Assembly (NCBI GenBank): GCA_018401695.1
Contig: JAGYKD010000005.1
Location: 1-45,937, forward strand
Length of the DNA stretch: 45,937 nt
DNA from: Flavobacteriales bacterium
GTDB lineage: Bacteria > Bacteroidota > Bacteroidia > CAIKAF01
Direction: 5' to 3'
Below the pieces are notes generated by a model, which searched no databases, was not told where the DNA came from, and saw only the letters and a list, made by a program, of their open reading frames with translations. The stretch's first letter is position 1; each line of letters opens with the position of its first letter. Made by a program: the position numbers and the translations under genes. Positions 32,304 to 40,594 of this stretch are shown piece by piece.

Positions 32304-33482
32304 ATGAACTTGGAAAAATCCATTCCCACCTTAAGCCTAAAACCAAAAAAAGAAGCCAGTATTTTAAGACGTCACCGCTGGGTATTTTCGGGGGCGCTAA
32401 AAAAGTTGCATCAAAACCCGGAAGTTGGGCAATGGGTTTGGCTAGAAAACTCGGAGCGCCAAATCATGGGAAGCGGATTTTATGGAGGGGGCTCCATAGC
32501 CCTTCGGCTGGTTAGCTTCGAAAAGGCATTGCCTGAGCTATCCTTATTTATAAAACTTTTTGAAAATGCCTTGGTTTACCGCCAACACATCGCTTCTATT
32601 GAGACCAAAGCTTGCACTGCCATGCGCAGGTTTCACGGCGAGGGAGATGGCATACCGGGTTTGGTATTGGACAGTTACCAAAATCACTTTGTTCTTCAGG
32701 GGCACCATGAAGGCATTGACCGCTATTTGGATGTGATTTCGGAGGCCATAAAGCAGGTGTACAAGCCAGACACCCTTTATTACCAGCCGGTATGGCAGGG
32801 AGAACAGGCCCAAAACCGGTTTCTATGGGGCAATACGGAGTCTTGTAGGGTTCAGGAGTACGGAATCCAAATGGAGGTCAATTGGTGTTCCGGTCAAAAA
32901 ACCGGCACTTTTATTGACCAAAGAGAGCACCGAACACTTGCGGCAAAATTGGCACAAGGGAAACAGGTGCTGAATGCCTACGCCTACAGTGGCGGGTTTA
33001 GCTTAGCCTGTTTGCAAGGAGGTGCTGAGCACGTCACCAGTTTGGATATTAGTTCCGGCGCCATGCAGCTGCTGGAAAACAACCTAAAGCTAAACGGAAT
33101 AGAGGAGCAAAAGCATACCGGAATTACCACCGATGTACCTTCATGGCTCAAGCAGCAAGACCAAGGGTTTGATTTGGTTATTTTGGATCCTCCCGCATTT
33201 GCTAAGAAAAGGAATAGTCGACATCAGGCCATACAAGCTTATAGAAGGTTAAATGCCTTAGGATTTAAGCGGGTAAACAGGTGTGGCTTTTTGATGACTT
33301 TTTCTTGTTCGGGAGTAGTAGATTCCGGCATGTTTCGTCAGGCGGTGTTTGCAGGAGCTCTTGATGCGGGAGTCCGAGTGCGGGTGGTATACAACCTAGG
33401 GCAGCCTTCGGATCACCCGGTAGATTTATACCATCCGGAGGCCTCTTACCTTAAGGGCTTGCTGCTGTATGTGGAGAGGTAG
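32304..33482 (+). CDS. Class I rRNA large-subunit methyltransferase, RlmI-like
   Basis: 392 residues from the ATG at 32304 (a GTG at 32289 lies inside the likely promoter). An N-terminal PUA-like region (LKPKKEASILRRHRWVFSGALKKL, then WVWLENSERQIMGSGFYGGGS) precedes the EEHEE-type insert and a Rossmann SAM domain: VLNAYAYSGGFSLACLQGGAEHVTSLDISSGAMQLLENNLKLNG. The catalytic region is DLVILDPPAFAKKRNSRHQAIQAYRRLN and the C-terminal LMTFSCSGVVD. Family members methylate cytosine-5 in 23S rRNA. Its last 14 bases overlap the MATE gene start, so the two are coupled. Confidence 0.9.
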   Translation: MNLEKSIPTLSLKPKKEASILRRHRWVFSGALKKLHQNPEVGQWVWLENSERQIMGSGFYGGGSIALRLVSFEKALPELSLFIKLFENALVYRQHIASIETKACTAMRRFHGEGDGIPGLVLDSYQNHFVLQGHHEGIDRYLDVISEAIKQVYKPDTLYYQPVWQGEQAQNRFLWGNTESCRVQEYGIQMEVNWCSGQKTGTFIDQREHRTLAAKLAQGKQVLNAYAYSGGFSLACLQGGAEHVTSLDISSGAMQLLENNLKLNGIEEQKHTGITTDVPSWLKQQDQGFDLVILDPPAFAKKRNSRHQAIQAYRRLNALGFKRVNRCGFLMTFSCSGVVDSGMFRQAVFAGALDAGVRVRVVYNLGQPSDHPVDLYHPEASYLKGLLLYVER

Positions 33483-34806
33483 TCTCAAAGCCTTTGGCAC
33501 CTTATTGGGTTTGGCAGGACCTATATATGCCGGCTTGTTGGCTCAAAACATTATAGGCATAGCAGACACGGCCATGCTAGGTAGCTATGGAGCTTTAGAA
33601 CAGCAAGCAGGTGGTTACGGAGCGCTCTGTATTTTGGTAGTATATGTTGTTGGCTTTGGCTTTGCTTTAGGACTTCAAATACGCATGGGGCAGGCGTTTG
33701 GCGCAGGAAAGCCACAAAAAGCGCTGAAGTATTTCCGGCAGGGGATTCGCATGTTTGTTTTATATGCTGCCCTTTGGTTTTGGCTTTTTGCCTTTGCTTC
33801 CTACCCTATTTTGTATGCACTAACAAACAATGCGGCGTTGGCACAAGCCACTTCGGAGTATTTGCTTTGGCGGTCTCCGGGGGTAATGTGTTCGCTGCCC
33901 TCTTTAAGTTTTTATGCCTTGGCGGTTTCTTCTGGCGATTCCAAACCGGTGGGCATTGCTTACATTTTAGGTGCTCTTTTTAATGTTGCCTTAGACTACC
34001 TTTTGATTTTTGGAGTGGGTCTGTTTCCTGAACTGGGTATCCGGGGTGCCGGCTTAGCTTCGGCTATGGCAGATTTCGGAGTTTTGGCCTTGTATGTCTT
34101 GTATTTTGCTAAGTTCACAAAGAAATACCCGGGATTATTCAAAGGAGGTTATGCCGGTAATTTAAAGCCACTAGTAGCAACAGCAAGTCCTTTGGTTTTG
34201 CAAAATGCCTTGTCTATGGCTTCCTGGTTTGCCTTTTTTACTCTAATTGAGCGCACCGGGGCTTTGAACTTTCAGCTGTCCATTATTTTGCGCAGTATTT
34301 ATGGCTTATTTATGATTGGGGGCATTGCCTTAGGAGCGGCCTGCAACAGTTTGGTAAGTCAGGAAGTTGGGGCAGGCAATTGGTCTAAAATTCCGGGTAT
34401 TTTGTGGAAGGGAAGCCTTTTGGCTTTGCTATTTTCGGCAGGCACAGGTTGGCTTATGCCGGTTTTTTCAACCGCTATAACCGGTCTGTTTACTCCCTCC
34501 GATGCATTGATTCGGATGTCTACACCGAGTTTATGGGTCATTTATTTAGGGCTAATTGGCTTTTCCATTGGTCAAATTTGGTTCAACGGGCTATCCGGCA
34601 CGGGGAAAACGGTCCGCGCCCTTTGGGCAGAGGGCATTTGCTTGGTCCTTTATGTAGGTTATACGGCTTTATTGGTGACCTTTAGTGAGTCTCCAAGAAG
34701 TGAAGTTATTTGGATAGCCGAATGGATTTATGGATTTGGACTATTGCTTTGTTCCTTTGTGTTTTTGCAATATTTGCTCAAAAAGAACGAAACCCTGAGC
34801 CATTGA
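33469..34806 (+). CDS. MATE family multidrug/sodium-type exporter
   Basis: 445 residues with twelve membrane segments. The N-terminal bundle opens LLGLAGPIYAGLLAQNIIGIADTAMLGSYG, the usual MATE helix 1 with conserved D and G residues; the second half repeats the pattern at about 235 (PLVLQNALSMASWFAFFTLIERTGAL). It would expel cationic compounds or metabolites using a sodium or proton gradient; substrate unknown. Starts within the end of the RlmI-like gene. Confidence 0.92.
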   Translation: MWRGSLKAFGTLLGLAGPIYAGLLAQNIIGIADTAMLGSYGALEQQAGGYGALCILVVYVVGFGFALGLQIRMGQAFGAGKPQKALKYFRQGIRMFVLYAALWFWLFAFASYPILYALTNNAALAQATSEYLLWRSPGVMCSLPSLSFYALAVSSGDSKPVGIAYILGALFNVALDYLLIFGVGLFPELGIRGAGLASAMADFGVLALYVLYFAKFTKKYPGLFKGGYAGNLKPLVATASPLVLQNALSMASWFAFFTLIERTGALNFQLSIILRSIYGLFMIGGIALGAACNSLVSQEVGAGNWSKIPGILWKGSLLALLFSAGTGWLMPVFSTAITGLFTPSDALIRMSTPSLWVIYLGLIGFSIGQIWFNGLSGTGKTVRALWAEGICLVLYVGYTALLVTFSESPRSEVIWIAEWIYGFGLLLCSFVFLQYLLKKNETLSH

Positions 34807-34824
34807 ATTCGTTATCTTAAGTAT

Positions 34825-36021
34825 ATGGGAAAATTTCTTTTATGGCTGTGCTTGTTGTTGGTGTTTGGAACCGCCCGGCAAGTCTTAGCCCAAGATGCGC
34901 TCTACACCATCCGAGGTGAAATTATTCCTTGTTACGTAAAAGAAATAAATGCCACGGACATCATTTATGAACCGACCGAGGGAAATTCGGTTGGCAGTAA
35001 AGTAATTATTCCGATTGGAGAGGTTAAGCGGATTGTGTTTGAAAATGGTTTAGAGCAATCTTTTGAAAATACGGCCCCGGTAGAAGGCCCCTACCCCAAC
35101 GGCAAACAAAGCAAAGACCAACCGGACAAAGTGGTGCTGACCAATGGAGAAGTACTTATTGGGGAGGTGGTAGAAAAAAAACGGTTTGGCATTACCTTCA
35201 TTCCAAAATCTTTGGATGGAGCACCGGCGGAGTATATTCCCAACAGCAAAATTGCTCGAATTGAATGGGGCGAAGGGCAAGTGGAATACATAAACCCCGG
35301 AAAAGAAGAAAGCAGTCCAAAGAACTTCGACTATTTGAATCCGCATTTTGTTTCTATAGCCACAGGAGTAGCCTTGCCCATAGCTTCCTTTGGAGAAACC
35401 CAGTTTTCAGGACTTCCGCCGGGATTTGCCACGGCAGGCTGGCAAATTATGGGAGAAGCCACCTATTATTTGTACCGGGGCATGGGTTTTTCGGCCATGG
35501 GTGGGTATATTTTAAACCCCAGCAACAATCAACCCTATAGGGATCAAATTAGGAACTCCTTTTTTAGCCCAAGTGATTCTACGGCTTCGGTAAGCTCTCT
35601 TTCCGAAGGCGTTTGGCAGCATAGTTTTGTAGCAGGGGCTTTGGGCTATTATTATGAGTCGGAACGGTTTATGTTGGACTCCAGGTGGATTGTAGGTGCC
35701 CTGTTTTCCAGTTATCCTGTAGTAGAAGCCGAAGGTACCGCAGAAGGAGAGACCTTTAAACTAAAAGTAGAACGAGAGTCCAGTCCTTCGGTTATGTTTG
35801 GGGCGGCAGTGACCGGCCGGTATTTTTTGACCCGCAAATGGCAGTTGCGCTTTGGGTTTCAGTTTTTAACCAGTACAAGAACCTTTAATCCATCGGTAGC
35901 CTACAAGACCTTTGCCGACGGTACAGTGCAAGAGAGTGTTCCCATAGGTACGGGAGTTTCCAGAGAATCCTTTGGAGTGATAAGCCTAGAAGTTGGAGCC
36001 GCTTATACCTTGGGGAAATAA
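34825..36021 (+). CDS. Outer-membrane beta-barrel protein with N-terminal repeated domain
   Basis: 398 residues. Signal peptide MGKFLLWLCLLLVFGTARQVLAQ. Residues 25-145 contain two similar beta-rich blocks (YTIRGEIIPCYVKEINATDIIYEP and VVLTNGEVLIGEVVEKKRFGITFIP, each ending in a VKRIVFE/IARIEWG strand), which resemble small SH3-like or Sm-like repeats often found before barrels in this phylum. From about 165 to the end are alternating hydrophobic strands (FVSIATGVALPIASFG ... FGVISLEVGAAYTLGK) consistent with an 8-strand barrel. No specific function is recognised. A TATCTTAA-like box precedes the ATG by 4 bases. Confidence 0.7.
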   Translation: MGKFLLWLCLLLVFGTARQVLAQDALYTIRGEIIPCYVKEINATDIIYEPTEGNSVGSKVIIPIGEVKRIVFENGLEQSFENTAPVEGPYPNGKQSKDQPDKVVLTNGEVLIGEVVEKKRFGITFIPKSLDGAPAEYIPNSKIARIEWGEGQVEYINPGKEESSPKNFDYLNPHFVSIATGVALPIASFGETQFSGLPPGFATAGWQIMGEATYYLYRGMGFSAMGGYILNPSNNQPYRDQIRNSFFSPSDSTASVSSLSEGVWQHSFVAGALGYYYESERFMLDSRWIVGALFSSYPVVEAEGTAEGETFKLKVERESSPSVMFGAAVTGRYFLTRKWQLRFGFQFLTSTRTFNPSVAYKTFADGTVQESVPIGTGVSRESFGVISLEVGAAYTLGK

Positions 36022-36240
36022 ACTCATAGAGTTAGCACCGGGCCTTGGGGATGAGCCGAAAAGCCCGGAGTACCAAAGCTTAGGGACATAGGCACTGAGG
36101 ATGCGGCGCGCAGCAAGCACCCGGAAGGCTTATGGCCCTTAGCTTTGGGGCGAGGACTTGAAGGGGAAGCCCTTGTGTTAGACAAAACAAAATTTCTTTA
36201 GTTTCTATACCGGTTTTGTCTCAAAAAGCCCTCCATAGCT
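36022..36240 (+). repeat. Hairpin element copy 1 (element F), shared with 43.4 kb
   Basis: Lies between convergent genes. The stem is 36073-36093 with 36127-36148: eight pairs (CCAAAGCT), a T/T mismatch, four pairs, an A/G mismatch, then CATA/TATG and a short end. The 34-base region 36094-36127 (ACTGAGGATGCGG... to ...CACCCGGAAG) is identical to the complement of 43450-43483. The 5' flank GAGCCGAAAAGCCCGGAG (36053-36070) and the 3' flank GGGCGAGGACTTG (36148-36160) are also shared with that copy (17 of 18 and 13 of 13). No coding frame is convincing. It can be a mobile or REP-like repeat or a structured RNA, and may serve as a terminator for the genes on both sides. Confidence 0.75.
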
Positions 36241-36260
36241 TTAGGAACCAAAGCGAAATC

Positions 36261-36740
36261 TCAGGCCCCCAAAGCCAAAGTAAAAAACGGAGAGGGGAGT
36301 TTTTCTTCGGGCAGGTGGAGCCGCATTTGCAAGCCGTATTCGTGGCTTTTGGTCAAGCAATTGGGCAAGGGACGGTGTAGCTTTTCGGGTCCCAGCCAAA
36401 GGTTCAGTCCACCTGCCTGTACCGCAGCAATAGCAGCGAAAGGAGTATTCCATACTTGGGCGAGCAAGGGTATTTCGGTGGCTTTGTGCAGCAAGTGAAA
36501 GCTTGGCCCATTGGTTTTTTGCAAAACAAACTGTGCCGGGTGGAAGGTCGCCGGTTGAAGCGTTTCGGGCAAGGCTTTCCAAGCGGCTTCTTTTGCTACA
36601 AACACCAAAGCGGCGTTTAAGACGCCGGAAGAAGCTGCTATTTTTTCGGGAAGCACGCGGGCAAGCTGTGCTGTATTGGGCAGGAACCAAGAGAGGTAGG
36701 GCCCTGCGGCGGGTAAAAAATCAATGGCCGGACGAAGCAC
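36261..36740 (-). CDS. Short 4'-phosphopantetheinyl-transferase-like protein
   Basis: 159 residues with a GTG start that overlaps the stop of the carrier protein gene by 20 bases. The telling motif is ALVFVAKEAAWKALPE (about 44-59), close to the (F/W)xxKEAxxKA signature of phosphopantetheinyl transferases, with a following beta region (FHPAQFVLQKTNGPSFHLL) like that of AcpS/Sfp proteins. It would convert the adjacent carrier protein to its active form. It is shorter than the usual two-domain Sfp type (about 200-240 residues), and the first metal-binding acidic block is not obvious, so it may be a reduced or degenerate member. The overlapping longer frame 36241-36690 is rejected. Confidence 0.6.
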   Translation of the reverse strand: MLRPAIDFLPAAGPYLSWFLPNTAQLARVLPEKIAASSGVLNAALVFVAKEAAWKALPETLQPATFHPAQFVLQKTNGPSFHLLHKATEIPLLAQVWNTPFAAIAAVQAGGLNLWLGPEKLHRPLPNCLTKSHEYGLQMRLHLPEEKLPSPFFTLALGA

Positions 36741-36984
36741 CGGCTTGGGACAAAATCAGGTCGATGGCTTGCCCCACGGTTTGCAGGGACTCCGCAGCTT
36801 CGTCGCTGATTTCTATATCAAAAGCTTCTTCCACATCCAAAACCACGTCAATCATGTGGGCGGAGTTGATTTTAAGGTCTTTGAGAAAATCGGAACCTTC
36901 GTCCAAATGAGTAAGCAATTCGGGTTCGGGTACGTAAGGCCTTACAATTTCGACCAGTTTTTCTGCTGCGGCACTTCTTTCCAT
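36721..36984 (-). CDS. Acyl carrier protein of the polyketide/fatty-acyl cluster
   Basis: 87 residues from the ATG at 36984. Four-helix ACP layout; the prosthetic-group serine is Ser41 in KINSAHMIDVVLDVEEAFDIEI. The usual DSL becomes NSA, a form I associate with dedicated secondary-metabolite carrier proteins of Bacteroidota rather than with the main fatty-acid ACP. It would carry the growing chain for the neighbouring ketosynthase, dehydratase and reductase. It starts 20 bases after the ketosynthase stop, and its own stop lies inside the transferase gene. Confidence 0.9.
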   Translation of the reverse strand: MERSAAAEKLVEIVRPYVPEPELLTHLDEGSDFLKDLKINSAHMIDVVLDVEEAFDIEISDEAAESLQTVGQAIDLILSQAGASSGH

Positions 36985-37004
36985 AGCACAAAAATAGGGA
37001 AAGA

Positions 37005-38291
37005 TTAGCGCTTCTCTTCCCATTTGCGTAAAAGCATTACCGCATTTACATCGCCAAAGCCAAAGCCGGATTTTGCAATAATCTTAAGGTTTGGAACCTC
37101 AATAACGGTTTGGGGCACGGCCTTTTCGGGAAGGATATCGGCAATATCGGGGTGCAGTGGCAGGGCATTAAGGCTAGGATGGATATAGGCTCCCTGGAGT
37201 TGTAAGAGGCAGGCCACGGCCTCGATGGATCCGGCCGCACCCAAGCAATGGCCAATCATGCTTTTGGTGCTGTTGATATAGGGGAAGCTTCCTTTAGGAA
37301 TGTCAAGGGCTTTTTGCCAGTTCTTGACTTCTTTGGGATCGCCCATGGTTGCGGTAAGGTGTCCGTTGATGGCGTCTACCTTGTCTCCGGTAATTTGGGC
37401 ATCCTGGAGGGCCATTTGCATGGCCCGAACGACGGCTTCGGGGTTTGAGGCGGTCATGGTTCCCCCTTGCAGTTGGCCACCGGAGTTGATGGCACCTCCC
37501 AAATACTCTCCCAAGATGGTAGCGCCTCTGGATTGGGCATGTTCGAGGGATTCAAGCACCAGGGCACCTGCGCCCGCACCGGGCACAAAGCCTGCTGCCC
37601 TAGCCGAAAGGGGTGCTGAAGCTTCTTCGGGACGACTATTTGCCTGCCGAACCAAAACCCGCATGCTGTCAAAGCCTCCCCAAACATAGGGGCCTTCGGA
37701 GTCGCAACTTCCGGCCAGCATGACTTTTGCTTTGCCTTGGCGGATGCGCTCGGCAGCCAAAATGATGGATTCTGTCCCTGTAGCGCAGGCCGAAGAGTTG
37801 GTAGAGCATTGGTTTCCGAGGCCAAACATACCGCAAAGCCAAGCCGAAATGCCGGAGGCCATGGTTTGTTCTACGACTCTTGAGCCAAGTTTGCGGACTT
37901 TCCCCTCATCGACTTTATAAATGGCTTCCCGAAGGGGTTCAACTCCCGACAGACCGGTCCCAAACTGGGTTCCTGCCTCGGTCCGGGGGGCTTGACCGAC
38001 TTCGGGGAAGGGCAAGCCTGCCATGCTCCAGGCTTCTCGGGCAGCCAAAAGACCATATACCAATCCCGAGCTGGTTAAGAACCTACGGGTTAGGGGATCA
38101 AATTCCGCTTGGAGTAAATCCTCTTGAATAGGTGGAACGGCGCTTATTTGGCAGGCAAAGCCCAGGTCTTCTAGTCGAGCATCCCGACGCACCCCGGACC
38201 TACCTGTTCGGAGAGCTTGGTCAAAATCAGGGCAACCAATGGCATTGGGAGCAACCACGCCCATGCCGGTAACAACAATTCTTTGGCTCAT
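37005..38291 (-). CDS. Beta-ketoacyl-ACP synthase, FabF-like
   Basis: 428 residues with a complete thiolase fold. The catalytic Cys169 is in STNSSACATG, His311 in NGHLTATMGD and His348 in KSMIGHCLGAAGS. Elongating enzymes of this type condense malonyl-ACP with an acyl chain. Compared with FabF the first histidine block reads NGHLTATMGDPKE in place of NAHGTST, a form seen in cluster-specific ketosynthases. ATG overlaps the dehydratase stop (ATGA, 38288-38291). It is probably specific to the adjacent carrier protein. Confidence 0.93.
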   Translation of the reverse strand: MSQRIVVTGMGVVAPNAIGCPDFDQALRTGRSGVRRDARLEDLGFACQISAVPPIQEDLLQAEFDPLTRRFLTSSGLVYGLLAAREAWSMAGLPFPEVGQAPRTEAGTQFGTGLSGVEPLREAIYKVDEGKVRKLGSRVVEQTMASGISAWLCGMFGLGNQCSTNSSACATGTESIILAAERIRQGKAKVMLAGSCDSEGPYVWGGFDSMRVLVRQANSRPEEASAPLSARAAGFVPGAGAGALVLESLEHAQSRGATILGEYLGGAINSGGQLQGGTMTASNPEAVVRAMQMALQDAQITGDKVDAINGHLTATMGDPKEVKNWQKALDIPKGSFPYINSTKSMIGHCLGAAGSIEAVACLLQLQGAYIHPSLNALPLHPDIADILPEKAVPQTVIEVPNLKIIAKSGFGFGDVNAVMLLRKWEEKR

Positions 38292-38773
38292 GGGTTAGAA
38301 AACATACCGGAGAGGGTGCCGGCACATATTTTTTTTCCTTCTTGATTAAACATGGCCACCTTACATTGCAGTTTACGCAAGCGAAAATATTCTTTTTGAG
38401 ACTCGACCCATACTTGGTCCCCGGGTCGCACCATTTTATGAAACTGAACGTTGGAGGAGGTAAAAAATATTCTTGCCGACTTTAGAGATGAGGGGTCTGC
38501 GCCGCATAAAAACACGCCTAAAGCAACCAGTCCGATTTGGGCCATGGTTTCGGTTAGAATTACCCCCGGTGTAACCGGAAAGTCAGGGAAATGGCCTTGG
38601 TAAAAACTTTCGTTGGATTTGAAGGTGTAGGTACCCACCACGTGGTTTTCATCGATAGATAAGATGCGATCGATGAATCGAAAAGGGCTTTGTTGCGGAA
38701 TGCATGCTAGAATATTTCCGGCCAGCGTTTCGTCGGGAGATTTATATAGTTCTTCAGATAAGCGTTTCACCAC
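38288..38773 (-). CDS. 3-hydroxyacyl-ACP dehydratase, FabZ/FabA hotdog fold
   Basis: 161 residues. Hotdog block PFRFIDRILSIDENHVVGTYTFKSNESFYQGHFPDFPVTPGVILTETMAQIG carries the catalytic His61 and Glu75 in the positions of FabZ/FabA. The protein is a little longer than FabZ (about 140-150), with an N-terminal extension of about 15 residues. It would remove water from the 3-hydroxyacyl chain. The start is a GTG at 38773, which overlaps the reductase stop by 20 bases; a second GTG follows directly. Strong translational linkage to both neighbours. Confidence 0.9.
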   Translation of the reverse strand: MVKRLSEELYKSPDETLAGNILACIPQQSPFRFIDRILSIDENHVVGTYTFKSNESFYQGHFPDFPVTPGVILTETMAQIGLVALGVFLCGADPSSLKSARIFFTSSNVQFHKMVRPGDQVWVESQKEYFRLRKLQCKVAMFNQEGKKICAGTLSGMFSNP

Positions 38774-39536
38774 CGTCCACAGGGATTATCGCACCATTGA
38801 TCCAATTGGCCTCCTGGCGGGACAGCAAATATACAACATTCGCCACATCCTCCGGTGTGGTGAGTCGTTGTACTGGGTGCAATTTGCGTACTTCTTCCAT
38901 TTTTTTGTCCATATCCGGCAAGACGTTTAGGGCGGGTGTAGGTGTAATTCCGGCCTGAATAAGATTTGTTCTAAGCCCATATTTAAAAAACTCGGCGGCC
39001 ATGTACCTTCCTAAGCTTTCTAGGGAGGCTTTGGCCATGCCAATAGCTGCATAGCCCGGCAGGCTTCGGCTGCTTCCCATGCTTGTAAAGGCCAAATTAG
39101 CTGCTTGAGGGGCAAAGAAACCCAATTGAAGGGCCTCACGGCTCCATTCCAGCCAGTTTAGAGCCATGGCCTCCCAAGTTAGGCTTAGGTCGTTGGCCGA
39201 AAGCTCTTTCCCATGACCTTCGGCCCATAGTATACCCGGAGTTCCTCGCGAAATCGAATGCAGCAAAAGTCCAAGCTTTCCTTTGGCTTCCTGCATAGTT
39301 TCCCAAAGCTCCTCACGGGCTTCTGCATTAAGGGCATTGGTATTTATGGGCACCAATTGCGCACCAAAAGTTTGCTTCCATTCGTCTACAAGTATTTTAT
39401 GAGGCGCACGCCGTTCGCGATACACCGCCCAAACTTTCCAGCCTTTGGAAGCCAGCTTTTCGGCCGAGGCCCTTCCCAAACCGGAGGAAGCCCCAAGTAT
39501 GAGGGCGTGCTTTTCTTGTGAGGCATTTATGTCCAT
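38754..39536 (-). CDS. FabI/FabL-like enoyl-ACP reductase (short-chain dehydrogenase fold)
   Basis: 260 residues from the ATG at 39536. Cofactor loop LGASSGLGRASA (about 14-25), then the catalytic stretch LPGYAAIGMAKASLESLGRYMA with Tyr162 and Lys169. The Y-x6-K spacing and the phrase MAKASLE...RYMA are those of FabI/FabL enoyl reductases rather than FabG ketoreductases, which use Y-x3-K. It would saturate the chain. There is no ketoreductase in the cluster, so that step would come from the primary FabG (inference). The gene overlaps the PKS gene end by 10 bases. Longer starts up to 39623 lie inside the PKS gene and are rejected. Confidence 0.83.
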   Translation of the reverse strand: MDINASQEKHALILGASSGLGRASAEKLASKGWKVWAVYRERRAPHKILVDEWKQTFGAQLVPINTNALNAEAREELWETMQEAKGKLGLLLHSISRGTPGILWAEGHGKELSANDLSLTWEAMALNWLEWSREALQLGFFAPQAANLAFTSMGSSRSLPGYAAIGMAKASLESLGRYMAAEFFKYGLRTNLIQAGITPTPALNVLPDMDKKMEEVRKLHPVQRLTTPEDVANVVYLLSRQEANWINGAIIPVDGGETLI

Positions 39537-40594
39537 CTCAACAAAATATTTTGAGCAGAGAAACCCGGACCAAAGCTTAACATAAGTCCGGTATCTCCGG
39601 TAGCAGGTTGGCTTTGCTGGCAAACATGTAAAACAAAAAGAACCGTAGCCGAAGACATATTGCCGTAGGTTTTTAGAACCTCACGGGTAAAGCGCATGTC
39701 TTTACCAAAGGGTTCAATAAGTGCTTCCACCATTTGAATGATTTTTTTACCGCCCGGATGAAACACAAAGTGGTCTATTTCTTCTATGCTGAGTCCATGT
39801 TTGGCCAAAAACGGAGGCAAAATATGGGGGAAATGTTTTTCAATGGTTGTGGGTACCTCCGGATCTAGCACAATATGCAGGCCCGACTCTTTTAAGTCGA
39901 AACCCATCATACGGGTTTCGTTAAAAAAGTGATACATGGCGGAATCTACCAAAGTCGGTACCCCCGGTTGTTGATCGTCGGGGTGCGTAGAAATTAAGGC
40001 ACTGGCCAGGCCATCGCCAAAAATGGCTGCCGACACAATGTTGGTAAAGCTAAAATCGTCGTATTGAAAAGTCGAAGTTGGGGACTCAAAGGCTAAAACC
40101 AGGGCACGTTTGCCGGGTTGGTGGGCCAACAGCTCCCTGGCATACATCAAACCGGAAGTTCCCCCGGCACAACCCATTTCTGTTATGGGCATTCGAATTA
40201 CATCGCCTTTAAAACCTAAGGCATTGACCAAGTAGGCGTCTAAAGATGGTATCATGAGCCCGGTGCAAGAGGTAGTAATCAAGTAATCTACCTGATTGGC
40301 CTTGAGCTGAGCATGGTTAAAAAGGGCTTCTAAATTGGCTGCGGCTAATGGAATCATCTTTTCCATAAACCGGTTGTTTCTTTTGGCGAAACTTTCTCTT
40401 TGGAACACTTCGTGGGCCGGCATAATGGAGTAACGGGCGTCCACCCCTGCATTTCTGAAAATACGGCGTGCCTTTTGGAGGTCGCGCTCACTCCGTCCTT
40501 GCATCCACGACTCCACATACTCCATAATCACGGGCAATGGCTCTGAATAAGGAGGCAGGGTAATAGAGGTAGCAAGTATGTGTGGATCCATCAT
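39527..40594 (-). CDS. Type III polyketide synthase
   Basis: 355 residues from the ATG at 40594, which overlaps the methyltransferase stop (ATGA). The catalytic triad of the chalcone/alkylresorcinol synthase family is complete: Cys110 (ITTSCTGLMIPSLDA), His279 (FHPGGKKI) and Asn312 (KTYGNMSSATVLFVL), together with the C-terminal LSFGPGF loop. Such enzymes extend acyl-CoA or acyl-ACP starters with malonyl-CoA and cyclise the product to a pyrone or resorcinol. Starter preference cannot be told, but the neighbouring FAS-like genes suggest a long chain. Length is close to the family norm. Confidence 0.95.
   Translation of the reverse strand: MMDPHILATSITLPPYSEPLPVIMEYVESWMQGRSERDLQKARRIFRNAGVDARYSIMPAHEVFQRESFAKRNNRFMEKMIPLAAANLEALFNHAQLKANQVDYLITTSCTGLMIPSLDAYLVNALGFKGDVIRMPITEMGCAGGTSGLMYARELLAHQPGKRALVLAFESPTSTFQYDDFSFTNIVSAAIFGDGLASALISTHPDDQQPGVPTLVDSAMYHFFNETRMMGFDLKESGLHIVLDPEVPTTIEKHFPHILPPFLAKHGLSIEEIDHFVFHPGGKKIIQMVEALIEPFGKDMRFTREVLKTYGNMSSATVLFVLHVCQQSQPATGDTGLMLSFGPGFSAQNILLRWT

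Noticed and set aside
36241-36690. Open frame of 149 codons on the minus strand overlapping the transferase-like gene
   Set aside because: Arginine- and serine-rich with no motif; the other frame has the KEAxxKA signature and follows the carrier gene directly.
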